Assembly: GCF_024611995.1 (NCBI RefSeq)
Contig: NZ_CP102509.1
Span: 1,984,001-2,048,000, forward strand
Direction: 5' to 3'
Length of the DNA stretch: 64,000 nt
Origin: Streptomyces sp. NBC_00162
GTDB lineage: Bacteria > Actinomycetota > Actinomycetes > Streptomycetales > Streptomycetaceae
A program made the position numbers and the translations under genes. The notes under the pieces were generated by a model. That model did not search any database and was not told the origin of the DNA. It saw only the letters and a list, made by a program, of their open reading frames with translations. Of the stretch, positions 33,991 through 43,186 are shown one piece after another (position 1 is the first letter of the stretch; each line of letters opens with the position of its first letter).

Positions 33991-34014
33991 CCCGAGACCC
34001 CCAAAGCCCCGGAG

Positions 34015-34464
34015 TCAGCTCGCGGAGTGCTCCAGCAGGTGCTTGAGCTTCTCCTCGCTGCGGGGCATCTCCTTGCGGAGCATGGGCTTGACCGCGAGGG
34101 GGACGAGTGCCCTGCCCATGCCGTGGCCCTCGAAGTCGACGGACAGGGTCACGCGCGAGCGCGTCCCGCCGTCGAGGGGTTCGATGCGGCCCCGTACGTC
34201 CGGCCGGACCGGGCCGTCGAGACCGTGGATGTGCCAGCTCCTCGGCGGATCGAGCTCCGTGAACTCCATGGTCGTGGGGATCCTGCGCTTGCCGACCTGC
34301 CGGATGACGACGACCCGCGAACCGATGTGGACGGGGAGGTCACCCATCGGTACGGCGGACACGGCGCTGTCCTGCCACTCGGGCAGGTGCGTGGGGTCCG
34401 TCACGTACGAGTAGACGTCCTCGGGCCTGCGGTCGATGTCGATGCTCTTGCTGATCGCGGACAT
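34015..34464 (-). CDS. SRPBCC (START-like) family protein
   Basis: A 149-residue protein with the polyketide-cyclase/START-like pattern: an N-terminal IDIDRRPEDVYSYVTDPTHLPEWQDS, central GSRVVVIRQVGKRRIPTTMEFTE, and a long C-terminal helix ending KLKHLLEHSAS. The fold makes a hydrophobic pocket for a lipid or aromatic ligand. Nothing here identifies the ligand. The ATG at 34464 has no strong ribosome site. Confidence 0.82.
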   Translation of the reverse strand: MSAISKSIDIDRRPEDVYSYVTDPTHLPEWQDSAVSAVPMGDLPVHIGSRVVVIRQVGKRRIPTTMEFTELDPPRSWHIHGLDGPVRPDVRGRIEPLDGGTRSRVTLSVDFEGHGMGRALVPLAVKPMLRKEMPRSEEKLKHLLEHSAS

Positions 34465-34516
34465 GGCGACCCCTTAGAGCCCCCCTTGCCGTCCTCTCCT
34501 TCCAAATTACCGCGGG

Positions 34517-35947
34517 TCAGGCGGCCGCGCGGCGCCTGCGGGCGGCCATCACGGCGTAGACCGCGACGCCCGCGAAGAGGAAGAGCACGCCCTGGTAGAC
34601 GGCGGCGTAGCCGGAGCCGGCCACCAGCCACATGGAGAAGGCGAAGGCCAGGCCTGCGAGGGCGCCGTCGCGGATCAGGCGCCCCCGGTGCACGCGCTCG
34701 GACTGGCCCGAGAGCAGGAAGTAGAGCTGCGCTGCGGTGGAGAGCAGGTACGGGACGGTCGCGGTGAAGGTGGTGACCAGCACCAGGATCTCGAAGACGC
34801 CCTCCGAGCCCGCTGTGTAGTTGTAGACGGTCAGGCCGGAGGCGAGGACCACCGTGACGACCACGCCGACCACCGGGACACCGCGCTTCTTCGTTTCGAA
34901 GACCTTCGGGAAGAGCCCGTCCTTGGCGGCGGCGTACGGGGTCTGCGCGCTGAGCAGGGTCCAGCCGTTGAGGGCGCCGACCATCGAGATCACGGCCGCG
35001 CAGGCGACCACCGTGCCGCCCCAGGTGCCGCCGAACATTGCGTTGACGGCGTCCGTGAAGGGGGCCTGGGAGGAGACCAGGGTGTCGTGGGCGACCAGGC
35101 CGAAGACGGCGAGGGTGCCCAGCAGGTAGACGGTGGCCGCGCCGACGGTGCCCAGGATGGTGGCCCGGCCGACGTTGCGGGCGGGGTCGCGGACCTCGCC
35201 GGCGCTGACGGCGGCGGACTCGACGCCCAGGTAGCTGAACAGCAGGATCGCGGCGGAGGCGGAGACGGCCCCGATCGCGCTCTGGTCGGTGGCCCGGAAG
35301 GGGCCGAGGTTGGCCGGGTCGAAGAACAGGAGACCGCCCACCGCGACGAGCAGCAGCGGGGCGAACTTCAGGACGGTGGCGACCAGTTGGACGGCGCCGA
35401 CGTACCGGGTCCCGGCCAGGTTGGCGAGCGCCGGGAGCCACTGCACGGTGAGGGCGGCCAGGCACATGGACCACTTGTGCGCGCCGATCGCCGGGAAGAG
35501 CACGCCGAGGTAGCCGACGGCCGCCACCGCGAGGGCCGCGTTGGAGACCCAGGTGGTGATCCAGTAGCTCCAGGCGGCGAGGAAGCCGGCGAAGTCGCCG
35601 AACGCGGCGCGGGCGTAGACGTACGGGCCGCCGGTCTGCGGGTGCCGCTGGGCGAGGCGGCCGAAGACGAGGGCGAGGGCGACCGCGCCGAGGGTGAGCA
35701 CGGCGAAGGCGACGAGGCTGATGGTGCCGAAGGGGGCCACCGAGGCGGGCAGGAGGAAGATTCCGCCGCCGATGATGTTGCCCATGACCAGACAGGTGGC
35801 GACGGGCAGTCCGAACCGCCGGGCGTGCGGGTCGCCTGCGGCGGGCTCGGGGGCTTCGGCCCGGTCGGCCCGATCGGCGGCCTGGTCGGAAGCTGCGACC
35901 CCGTCGGCTGCGGTGGCCTCCGTGGTCGGTGCTGCGGTGCTGGTCAT
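34517..35947 (-). CDS. APC family amino acid permease/antiporter
   Basis: A 476-residue membrane protein with about 12 hydrophobic segments. The first helix carries the APC glycine motif VMGNIIGGGIFLLPAS, and GGPYVYARAAFGDFAGFLAAWSYW follows in helix 3. This resembles the AdiC/PotE branch for basic amino acids or polyamines, though the substrate residues are not diagnostic. The ATG at 35947 was chosen over an upstream start at 36004 because the extra segment has no homology and a GAGG precedes the chosen start. The first 40 residues are an Ala/Thr-rich acidic tail. Confidence 0.88.
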   Translation of the reverse strand: MTSTAAPTTEATAADGVAASDQAADRADRAEAPEPAAGDPHARRFGLPVATCLVMGNIIGGGIFLLPASVAPFGTISLVAFAVLTLGAVALALVFGRLAQRHPQTGGPYVYARAAFGDFAGFLAAWSYWITTWVSNAALAVAAVGYLGVLFPAIGAHKWSMCLAALTVQWLPALANLAGTRYVGAVQLVATVLKFAPLLLVAVGGLLFFDPANLGPFRATDQSAIGAVSASAAILLFSYLGVESAAVSAGEVRDPARNVGRATILGTVGAATVYLLGTLAVFGLVAHDTLVSSQAPFTDAVNAMFGGTWGGTVVACAAVISMVGALNGWTLLSAQTPYAAAKDGLFPKVFETKKRGVPVVGVVVTVVLASGLTVYNYTAGSEGVFEILVLVTTFTATVPYLLSTAAQLYFLLSGQSERVHRGRLIRDGALAGLAFAFSMWLVAGSGYAAVYQGVLFLFAGVAVYAVMAARRRRAAA

Positions 35948-36022
35948 CGGTGGTGCGCCTCGAGTTGTCTCACATGGTGGGCAGGTCGACCCATGGTTGA
36001 CCACCGCACAGGACGCACCAAA

Positions 36023-38122
36023 TCAGCGGGTTTCGTCCCGCGAGACCATCCCTACGGACGGAAAGGTTCCGCCCGTGGCCCCTTCCAGCCGGGAATCCTC
36101 CACCACCGGTACCTGCGGCCCGTCCGACTCCCGCAGCCAGCGCCGCAGTACTCCGTGCACCGCCTCGGCGCCCATCAGCTCGCCGCCCGGATCCGACAGC
36201 TGCGTCGGCCACATCAGGAACGGGTGACCCTGCTCCCCGCCCAGGCCCCCGTGCGAGCCGATCTGCTCCTCGAAGGCGTGCACCTCGCCCGTTTCCGGGT
36301 CGTAGGCCGAGTTCACCATCACGTCGGCGACGTGCGGGAAGGTGTCGGTCCGGCGCACGGCCCCGGCCGCCCCGGGGCCGAACGGAGCCAGCAGTTCCGC
36401 CGCCTCCCCGGGGACGTCGAGTCGTGCCACCGCCCCTCCCGGGCCCAGCACCACGCCGTCCACGAGTACGAAGCCCACACCGGGGTGATTGGCCAAGGTG
36501 GCCAGCAGGGCGGGGTGCGCGCGCTCGATGCGCTCGCGCGAGGCCCGGCCGGCGACGTCGGGGAAGGAGATCAGCCCGAGGTTCCCGGAGGCGAGCACCA
36601 CCGGGTCGGAACCCCGCGGCGGACGGGCCTCCTCACCCTCCTCCACCGGCCGGTGCAGGGCGGCCAGGAAGGCCGCCCGGGCCTCGGCTCCACTGGGGGT
36701 GCGGCCGGCCCGGCGGGAGACGGGCAGTCCGCAGCCCGCCCGGACCAGGTCCTTGAGGGTCAGCCCGTACCGGCCGAGGAAGGTCTCCCCCGGGCTCTGG
36801 CCGTGGTCGGAGAGCAGCACGATCCGGTACGTGCGCGGCGCGTGCTCGGCGACGCGGGCGATCAGCGCGAGGCTCCGGTCGAGCCGGGCCAGCACCTGGT
36901 CGGTGTCCCGGCCGTGCGGGCCGGAGTGGTGCGCGACCTCGTCGTAGGCGACCAGGTCGGCGTAGACCGCGGCGCGCCCGGCCAGCATGTCGCCGATCAC
37001 CGCCGCCACGACCACGTCCCGTTCCACCACGGTCGCGAAGGCCCGGATCAGCGGGTACAGCCCGCCGCGCGCCACCCGCGGCCGGTCCCCGCGGATCCGC
37101 GCCCGGAGCGACTGGACGATCTCACGGGCCACCTCGGCGACGAAGGACAGGGCGGTGCGGACGGCGTTGGCCGGATCGGAGAAGTACGTGAAGTACCCGG
37201 CGCGCGAACGGTTCGCCCGGCCCCGGCGGGCGGAGACCGAGAGCACGAGCGCCAGCTGGTCCGCGCCCCCGCTGAACAGGTTGCCGCGGCTGGCCCCGTC
37301 GAGGGTGAGCAGCCCGCCGTCCGCGGTGCGCTCGACGGCCCGCCGCTGGAGCTCGGCGGCGCTGGTGGGCCGGTTGCAGACGACCACCTCGCCGGTGTCC
37401 TTCTCGTACCAGCGGAACGCGGGCACGTCAAAATTCGAGCCGTGCAGGATGCCGAGCTGGCTGGCCCCGGTCTGGCTCGACCAGTCGGTCCGCCAGGAGG
37501 CGATGCGGTGGCTGCCGTCCAGCCAGCTCGAGACGGTGGGCATCAGGCCGTCGCCCGAGGCCCGGCGCAGCGTCTCGTACCCGACCCCGTCGAGCTGGAG
37601 GAAGACCAGCCCGGGCGCGGACTCGCCGGCCCCGGGCGCCGACGCCCGCCTCTGCCTGCGCCGACGCCGGTCGGCGAGGCGGTAGAGGCGCCGCCGGTAC
37701 GCCTCGTCGTCGCGCACGGCGAGCGCGGTCGAGGTCGCGGAGGCCACGGCGGACATCACGGCGGCGACCACCACCGCGGTCTCGGGAGCCGCCTCGCCGC
37801 GCCCCGCCGGGATCAGGCTGAGGGCTATCAGCAGCAGCGAGCCGTTGAGGAAGAAGACGAGCAGTCCGAGCACGAGGGCGGGCACCAGCAGCAGGGCCCG
37901 TACGAGCACCGGCCAGACCAGCGCGCTCAGCAGGCCGAAGGCCCCGGCGCCCCAGGCCGCCGTCAGCCCGATCTGCGTGATGCTGTCGCCGTCCCCGGAC
38001 TGGAGCCGGAAGTCCGGCAGGATCCCGGCCAGCGCGAGCATGGTCAGCGTGGACACCGCCCAGACGAGGATCACCCGCACCAGGGCGCCGCCCGCGGTCC
38101 GCCACCGTCGTCCTCGCCACAC
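36023..38122 (-). CDS. Membrane-anchored phosphodiesterase/alkaline phosphatase-superfamily protein with holin-like N-terminus
   Basis: The protein has 699 residues. Residues about 10-115 hold four hydrophobic segments of the phage-holin-4 type. A basic stretch (RRLYRLADRRRRRQRR) is followed by a type I phosphodiesterase/nucleotide pyrophosphatase domain. This domain has LVFLQLDGVGYETLRRA with the metal-binding Asp, TDWSSQTGASQLGILHG with the probable nucleophile Thr/Ser, and IVLLSDHGQSPGE and EEQIGSHGGLGGEQ as metal ligands. The catalytic domain probably faces the cytosol or exterior from a membrane base. The start is GTG at 38122. Its substrate is unknown. Confidence 0.8.
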   Translation of the reverse strand: MWRGRRWRTAGGALVRVILVWAVSTLTMLALAGILPDFRLQSGDGDSITQIGLTAAWGAGAFGLLSALVWPVLVRALLLVPALVLGLLVFFLNGSLLLIALSLIPAGRGEAAPETAVVVAAVMSAVASATSTALAVRDDEAYRRRLYRLADRRRRRQRRASAPGAGESAPGLVFLQLDGVGYETLRRASGDGLMPTVSSWLDGSHRIASWRTDWSSQTGASQLGILHGSNFDVPAFRWYEKDTGEVVVCNRPTSAAELQRRAVERTADGGLLTLDGASRGNLFSGGADQLALVLSVSARRGRANRSRAGYFTYFSDPANAVRTALSFVAEVAREIVQSLRARIRGDRPRVARGGLYPLIRAFATVVERDVVVAAVIGDMLAGRAAVYADLVAYDEVAHHSGPHGRDTDQVLARLDRSLALIARVAEHAPRTYRIVLLSDHGQSPGETFLGRYGLTLKDLVRAGCGLPVSRRAGRTPSGAEARAAFLAALHRPVEEGEEARPPRGSDPVVLASGNLGLISFPDVAGRASRERIERAHPALLATLANHPGVGFVLVDGVVLGPGGAVARLDVPGEAAELLAPFGPGAAGAVRRTDTFPHVADVMVNSAYDPETGEVHAFEEQIGSHGGLGGEQGHPFLMWPTQLSDPGGELMGAEAVHGVLRRWLRESDGPQVPVVEDSRLEGATGGTFPSVGMVSRDETR

Positions 38123-38223
38123 GCCGCAACCTCCCGCGAGCCCCGTCCCGCCTCCAGGCTCGCACAGCCGGGCTCACCCGGCCGGGCGAAACGGACGGCG
38201 CACGGAGGTGAGGGAGCCGCCGC

Positions 38224-38628
38224 TCAGGTGCCGTCGTAGCCGGCGGTCGGCATGGACAGCCGGCGGTGCACCTCGGCCTTCATCGCGGAGGTGTACGGCG
38301 GTTCCTGGTGCCCGGCGGTCTCCAGGCGCACCCCGCGCCGCCGGCATTCGGCGGTGAACTCCTCGACGGAGCCCAGCGCCCGGGCCAGCACCCGGTGGTT
38401 GGCGGCGACGAAGAGGTCGACCTGCCCGGCGTCGATGTCGGACCAGAGTCCGCAGTGGTCGGCGCGCAGCCCGTAGACGAGCAGTTGCTTCGTGACGACG
38501 TACCCGCGGTCCGCTGCCCAGCGCGCGCACACGGCGTGCTGGCTCCGGGTGTCCACGGCGAAGGGGTCGGCGTCGAGTTCCTCGAGCGGGGCCAGGCTGG
38601 CGATCGCGGCCACGCGCAGCTCTTCCAT
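38224..38628 (-). CDS. Degenerate serine-recombinase-like small protein
   Basis: A 134-residue protein. The order of segments follows a resolvase catalytic domain: a Ser/Gln-containing SQHAVCARWAADRGYVV, then DIDAGQVDLFVAANHRVLARALGSVEEF, then CRRRGVRLETA. The usual N-terminal catalytic Ser in a YxRVS-like strand is not convincing (RVAAIASLAP), and the DNA-binding domain is absent. It may be a relic or a domesticated nuclease-fold protein. The ATG at 38628 leaves a 141-base gap to the divergent MBL gene. Confidence 0.55.
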   Translation of the reverse strand: MEELRVAAIASLAPLEELDADPFAVDTRSQHAVCARWAADRGYVVTKQLLVYGLRADHCGLWSDIDAGQVDLFVAANHRVLARALGSVEEFTAECRRRGVRLETAGHQEPPYTSAMKAEVHRRLSMPTAGYDGT

Positions 38629-38769
38629 GTCGCCCGACCCTACTCCGATCCGCCGCCGGGGAGGAGGGGCGGTGGCCTTCCGATTGGTTCCGGCCTGACC
38701 GGCAAGATACCCCCTAAGGTCGTGGGAGCCGTGCGGAGCGGTGGGGCGCTGTGAGGGAGGGAGGGCCGG

Positions 38770-39546
38770 GTGCCGGTGGAGATCACCTGGTGGGGTCATG
38801 CCACGTGCACGGTCGAGGACTCCGGGGTGCGGCTGCTGACGGATCCGCTGTTCGCGCGGCGGCTGGCCCATCTGCGGCGGCGGAGGGGGGCGGTGCCCCC
38901 GCCCGAGGCCGCGCGGGCGGACGTGGTGCTGGTCTCGCACCTGCACGCCGACCACCTGCATCTGCCCTCGCTGGGGATGCTCGCGCCCGGCACCCGGCTG
39001 CTGGTGCCGCGGGGTGCGCGCCGGGCCGTGCCGGGGCTGGCCCGGATCGCCGGGCTGCGCGGGCTGACGGTGACGGAGGTGGCGCCGGGCGAGGAGGTGC
39101 CCGTGCGGGGCGGCGTGCGGGTGCGGGTGGTCAGCGCCCTGCACGACGGCCGGCGGCTGCCGTTCGGGCCGCAGCGCGCACCGGCCCTCGGGTACGTGGT
39201 CCAGGGCGCGGCCCGGACCTACTTCGCCGGGGACACCGGGCTGTTCGACACGATGGCCGAGGAGGTCGGCCCGGTGGACGTGGCCCTGCTGCCGGTGGGC
39301 GGCTGGGGCCCGTACCTGGGTCCGGGGCACCTGGACGCGGGGCGGGCGGCGCGGGCGCTGGCCGAGCTGGCTCCGGCGGCGGCGGTCCCGGTGCACTACG
39401 GGACGTACTGGCCGATCGGGATGGACGCGGTGCGCCCGCACGAATTCCACGCGCCGGGCGAGGAGTTCGCGCACCGCGCGGCGCGGCTGGCGCCGAAGGT
39501 GACGGTACGGGTGCCCGCCCACGGCGAGCGGGTGCGACTGCCGTGA
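38770..39546 (+). CDS. MBL-fold metal-dependent hydrolase (UlaG-like)
   Basis: The protein has 258 residues. The metallo-beta-lactamase motif HLHADH (His57, His59, Asp61, His62) is intact. The opening ITWWGHATCTVEDSGVRLLTDP is typical of the UlaG-like branch, and a later FAGDTGLFDTM supplies the bridging Asp. The PVHYGTYWP segment near residue 207 supplies the last histidine. The reaction is unknown. The GTG at 38770 starts it. Its stop overlaps the GTG of the DedA gene. Confidence 0.88.
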   Translation: MPVEITWWGHATCTVEDSGVRLLTDPLFARRLAHLRRRRGAVPPPEAARADVVLVSHLHADHLHLPSLGMLAPGTRLLVPRGARRAVPGLARIAGLRGLTVTEVAPGEEVPVRGGVRVRVVSALHDGRRLPFGPQRAPALGYVVQGAARTYFAGDTGLFDTMAEEVGPVDVALLPVGGWGPYLGPGHLDAGRAARALAELAPAAAVPVHYGTYWPIGMDAVRPHEFHAPGEEFAHRAARLAPKVTVRVPAHGERVRLP

Positions 39547-40175
39547 CCTGGCGCGAGATCGCGGTGGCGGCCGGGCAGGTGCCGCCGGAGACCACCCGGC
39601 AGGCTCTGGGATACCCGGCGTTGTTCGTGCTGGTGGCGCTCGGCGCGCTGGTCCCGGTGATCCCGACGGGGGCGCTGGTGAGTTCGGCGGCGGTGGTGGC
39701 GTTCCATCAGGACTCGCTGCCGTACGGGGTGTTGCTGGTGTTCGCGGTGTCGGCGCTGGCCGCGTTCACCGGGGACATCACGCTGTACTGGCTCGGCCGG
39801 CGCGGGGTGCGCTCGCGCAACGGCTCGCGCTGGCTCGGGGCGCTGCGCGGCCGGGCCACGCCCGAGCGCCTCGAGCAGGCGCAGGCGAGGCTGGACGAGC
39901 ACGGGGTGCTGGTCCTGGTGATCTCCCGGCTGGTCCCGGCGGGCCGCATCCCGGTGATGCTGGCCTGCCTGCTGGCGGAGATGCCGCTGCGCCGCTTCGC
40001 CCGCGGCGACGGTCCGGCGTGTCTCGCGTGGGCGGCGACGTACGGCCTGATCGGCATCCTGGGCGGCTCCCTCTTCTCGGAGCCGTGGAAGGGCGTCGCG
40101 CTGGCGGTGGGCCTGGCCCTGCTGATCAGCACGGGCCCGGCACTCTGGCGCCGGCTCCGCCCGGGCAGGGCCTAG
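39543..40175 (+). CDS. DedA family membrane protein
   Basis: A 210-residue inner-membrane protein with about five hydrophobic segments. The central sequence VFAVSALAAFTGDITLYWLGRRG and the conserved ISRLVPAGRIPVMLACLLAEM match DedA/SNARE-associated proteins, which help recycle lipid carriers across the membrane. The start GTG at 39543 overlaps the MBL stop. Its TAG stop shares the CTAG at 40172-40175 with the TAG of the opposing gene. Confidence 0.88.
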   Translation: MTWREIAVAAGQVPPETTRQALGYPALFVLVALGALVPVIPTGALVSSAAVVAFHQDSLPYGVLLVFAVSALAAFTGDITLYWLGRRGVRSRNGSRWLGALRGRATPERLEQAQARLDEHGVLVLVISRLVPAGRIPVMLACLLAEMPLRRFARGDGPACLAWAATYGLIGILGGSLFSEPWKGVALAVGLALLISTGPALWRRLRPGRA

Positions 40176-41269
40176 GCCCAGTCCGGGCCGAGGGTGCGGG
40201 AGGCGCCGATCGGGAGGTCCCAGAGGTCCTCGCGGGGCAGGGCCGCGCGGGACCAGGCGGCCCGGACGCGGTGCAGGGGTTCCATGACCGGCTCGGCGGA
40301 CAGCACGAAGGCGGCCCAGTGCATGGGGGCCATCCGCCGGGCGCCGAGGTCGAGGCAGGCCTGTACGGCCTCCTCGGGGTCGGCGTGGACGTCGCCGAGC
40401 CACCAGCGCGGGGCGTAGGCGCCGATGGGCAGGAGTGCGAGGTCGATGCCGGGGTGGCGGCGGCCGATCTCCCCGAACCAGTGGCCGTAGCCCGTGTCGC
40501 CCGCGAAGTAGAGCGTGCGCGGCGCCGGACTGCGGGTGTCGGTGAGGATCCAGCCGCCCCACAGGGACCGGCAGGTGTCGATCAGCGAGCGCTTCGACCA
40601 GTGGTGGGCCGGTACGAACTCGAAGCGCACGCCGTCGAGTTCGGCCGCCTCCCACCAGTCGAGCTCGGTGACCCGGGTGAAGCCGCGGCGGCGGAACCAG
40701 CGGGCCAGGCCGGCCGGGACGAAGAGGGCGGTGTGCCGCGGCAGCCGCTTGAGGGTGGGCGCGTCGAGGTGGTCGTAGTGGTTGTGGCTGATGACCACCG
40801 CGTCCACCGGCGGGAGGTCCTCCCAGCGCACCCCCACGGGCGTCATCCGGGACGGGGTGCCGAGGATCCGCCGGGACCAGACGGGGTCGGTCAGTACGGT
40901 CAGCCCGCCGGTCCGCAGCACCCAGCTGGCGTGCCCGGCCCATGTGACGCAGACCGACCCCCGGTCGGCCGGGGGCAGCGGGGCCGGCTCGTACGGCAGG
41001 TCGGGGATGCCGCGCAGCCCTTCCGGGCCGGGCCGCAACGCGCCCTCGCGGGCGAGCCGGGCGAAGCCGCGGACACCGGGGAGCGGGGTGGTGAGCCGGT
41101 CCGCGAAGGAGCGGGGCCAGTGCCGGTGTTCACCGAGCGGGCGCGCAGCCGCGGGTCGCGGCGGGGCCGCCGCGGGCGGCCGGGTGGCGGCAGCGGTCCG
41201 TACGGGCGCGGCGGCGGGGGCGTCCGTCCGTTCCCTCATCAGGAAGTCTCCGTCCGCCGGGTCGGGCAT
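40172..41269 (-). CDS. MBL-fold hydrolase, NAPE-PLD-like
   Basis: The protein has 365 residues. After a Pro/Ala-rich N-terminus, CVTWAGHASWVLRTGGLTVLTDPVWSRR leads to HNHYDHLD, then AHHWSKRS and FAGDTGYGHWFGEIG, the layout of N-acylphosphatidylethanolamine phospholipase D-like enzymes. The zinc ligands are present. The ATG at 41269 overlaps the stop of the upstream aminotransferase-like gene by one base (TGATG), so the two are coupled. A lipid phosphodiester substrate is plausible but unproven. Confidence 0.87.
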   Translation of the reverse strand: MPDPADGDFLMRERTDAPAAAPVRTAAATRPPAAAPPRPAAARPLGEHRHWPRSFADRLTTPLPGVRGFARLAREGALRPGPEGLRGIPDLPYEPAPLPPADRGSVCVTWAGHASWVLRTGGLTVLTDPVWSRRILGTPSRMTPVGVRWEDLPPVDAVVISHNHYDHLDAPTLKRLPRHTALFVPAGLARWFRRRGFTRVTELDWWEAAELDGVRFEFVPAHHWSKRSLIDTCRSLWGGWILTDTRSPAPRTLYFAGDTGYGHWFGEIGRRHPGIDLALLPIGAYAPRWWLGDVHADPEEAVQACLDLGARRMAPMHWAAFVLSAEPVMEPLHRVRAAWSRAALPREDLWDLPIGASRTLGPDWA

Positions 41270-42495
41270 CAGACGAGCCCGGCCAGGACGGATCCGAGGA
41301 GGTCCAGGGAGCGCCGTACGTGCGGCAGCGCGAGCGGGTCGCGGGCGGTGAGCGCGGCGAGGCGTTCCTCCGGGGTGGCGCCGAGCAGCGGCCCGGTCGA
41401 CAGCCTCACGCGCAGGGCGACCGGTTCGTCCGCGAACCGCTGCCCTCCGGGGGTGGGCGCGCCGAGCCGGCCGCCGAGCCAGTCCTCCAGCTCCATGGCG
41501 TCGCCGACTCCGTGCCGGGCGAGTCCCTCCCGCAGCGGGGTCAGGTCGGCGTAGAGGTGCCGTCCGGCCTGCGGGGGCCGGGCCAGCGCCCCGACGGCGA
41601 GGAGTTCCCGGTGCGCGGCGGCGGCGACCGCGCCGTGCATGGCGGCGGCCGCGTAGGCCCGTGCGGCGACGCGGTCGGGTTCGTCGAGGGCGTGCGCGGC
41701 GGCCCCGGCGACGGGGCCGGCGACGAACGCGCCGGTGGCGGTGAGGACGTCGAGGGTGCGGGCGCGCAGCCAGGTCCCGCGGGGGGTGTCGGGGAAGCGG
41801 ACCACGGCGGCGGGCCAGCCGGCGGGCAGCAGCGCCCCGGACAGGTCGACGAGGACGGCCGCCCGGTCGGGGAGCATCTCGGCGGGGCTCAGGACCAGGG
41901 TGTCGTGCGGCCGGTGGACGGTGTCGCGCCAGCTCTCGTCGCTGACGACGAAGAGTCCGGCGGATTCGGCGGCCTCGCAGGCCTCGCGCAGTATCTCGGG
42001 CGGCGGCACGGTCGCGGTCGGGTCGTCGGCGACCGACAGGAGCAGCACGCGCGGATCGCCGCCCTCGGCGCGCACCCGCCGTACGGTCTCCAGCAGGGCG
42101 TAGGGGTCCGGGATGCCGCCGCACTCGGCGGGGGGCGGCACGTGGTAGGCCCGCCGGCCCAGCAGCCGGACCTGCGGGGTCCACCAGGCGGGACAGGGCC
42201 GGGGCAGCATCACGTCGCCCCCGTAGGCGCCGAGCAGCGCGAGCAGCAGCGCGGGGGCTCCGGGGCCGGCGGCCACGTTCTCCGGGGCGGTGGTCAGCCC
42301 GCGGCGCCCCCAGTGGCGGCAGGCGGCCTCGCGGACGGCCTCCCCGCCGCCGGGGGGTTCGGGGGCGGAGCGCCCGGCGGCCGCGGCGAGGACGGCGACG
42401 AGTTCTGGCAGTACGGGCAGGCCGGGTTCGGGCGGGGGCGGGCCGAACCGGACCGGGCCGCGGCCTTCCGCCGTCGTGCGCTGCATCCCCTCCAC
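41269..42495 (-). CDS. Aminotransferase class I/II-fold protein lacking the PLP lysine
   Basis: A 408-residue protein with the fold-type I order of motifs: NVAAGPGAPALLLALLGAY, FVVSDESWRDTVH in place of the PLP-binding Asp loop, and LVDLSGALLPAGWPAAVVRF where the Schiff-base segment SLSK-x-GWR-x-G should be. The Lys position is Gly, and the whole protein contains no lysine. It therefore cannot form an internal aldimine and is probably a pseudoenzyme or binding protein. The GTG at 42495 follows GGAAG. It is coupled to the NAPE-PLD-like gene. Confidence 0.72.
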   Translation of the reverse strand: MEGMQRTTAEGRGPVRFGPPPPEPGLPVLPELVAVLAAAAGRSAPEPPGGGEAVREAACRHWGRRGLTTAPENVAAGPGAPALLLALLGAYGGDVMLPRPCPAWWTPQVRLLGRRAYHVPPPAECGGIPDPYALLETVRRVRAEGGDPRVLLLSVADDPTATVPPPEILREACEAAESAGLFVVSDESWRDTVHRPHDTLVLSPAEMLPDRAAVLVDLSGALLPAGWPAAVVRFPDTPRGTWLRARTLDVLTATGAFVAGPVAGAAAHALDEPDRVAARAYAAAAMHGAVAAAAHRELLAVGALARPPQAGRHLYADLTPLREGLARHGVGDAMELEDWLGGRLGAPTPGGQRFADEPVALRVRLSTGPLLGATPEERLAALTARDPLALPHVRRSLDLLGSVLAGLV

Positions 42496-42613
42496 CGTCT
42501 TCCGCCTTCCGCGCTCGTCCCGCTCAGCTCCTCCAGCCCTGACCTTTATACGATTGATTGCCGGTTTATGCCCGCTATGGGCTTCCGGGGCCGCCCGGAC
42601 CTCCCGCGAGGGC

Positions 42614-43186
42614 TCAGCCCCGCCTCCCCAGCAGTCCCAGCAGCCTCGTCTGTGCGTTCGCCCCGGCCGGAACCTCGAGCGGAGCCGCGTACATGCCGCT
42701 CGCCGCGAGCCCGTCGGCGTACGGCATGACCTCCTTGATGGAGAACTCGACGAGCCCGTCCGGAAGCCGGTCGTCCGCGCCGGTCCCCCGGGCGAGGTCC
42801 CAGGTGTGCACCACGCAGTCGGCGGTCAGCTCGGAGCAGTACGCCGAGCCGAGCGCGGGCCCGTAGGAGAGCCGGACGGTCCGGTCGAGCGCCCCGGGGG
42901 CGGCGAAGGCGGCGTGCGCGGCGGCGGAGGCCTTGTCCCATGCGGCTACCGGGTCCTCGCCCAGCACGTCGCCGGAGAACGCGTCGCCCAGCTCCTCGAC
43001 CGTGCGGCCCTCGGCGACCAGCGGCGGGATCCAGAGCTGCTCCCCGGTGACATGGTTGACCAGATCCCGCACGCTCCACTCCGCGCACGGGGTCGGCGCG
43101 TCCCACTGGTCGTCCGCGACGGCGCGCAGACGCTCGCCGAAGAGCTTCAGCGCCTCGGCGTGCTGTTCCAGCAGCGTGTGCGGCAT
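42614..43186 (-). CDS. TIGR03086/maleylpyruvate isomerase-type DinB-like metal-binding protein
   Basis: A 190-residue protein of the DinB/MDMPI four-helix fold. CAEWSVRDLVNHVTGEQLW carries the first metal-ligand His, and LTADCVVHTWDLARG carries the later one. In actinobacteria this family includes mycothiol-dependent enzymes, but the reaction here is unknown. The ATG at 43186 is preceded by GGTGAGAG. An upstream GTG at 43195 is possible. Confidence 0.83.
   Translation of the reverse strand: MPHTLLEQHAEALKLFGERLRAVADDQWDAPTPCAEWSVRDLVNHVTGEQLWIPPLVAEGRTVEELGDAFSGDVLGEDPVAAWDKASAAAHAAFAAPGALDRTVRLSYGPALGSAYCSELTADCVVHTWDLARGTGADDRLPDGLVEFSIKEVMPYADGLAASGMYAAPLEVPAGANAQTRLLGLLGRRG

Noticed and set aside
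33945..34014. Short GC-rich direct repeats of the type GGCCCCGGAGGCCC
   Set aside because: They are too short and degenerate to call an array. They look like simple-sequence drift around a weak terminator.
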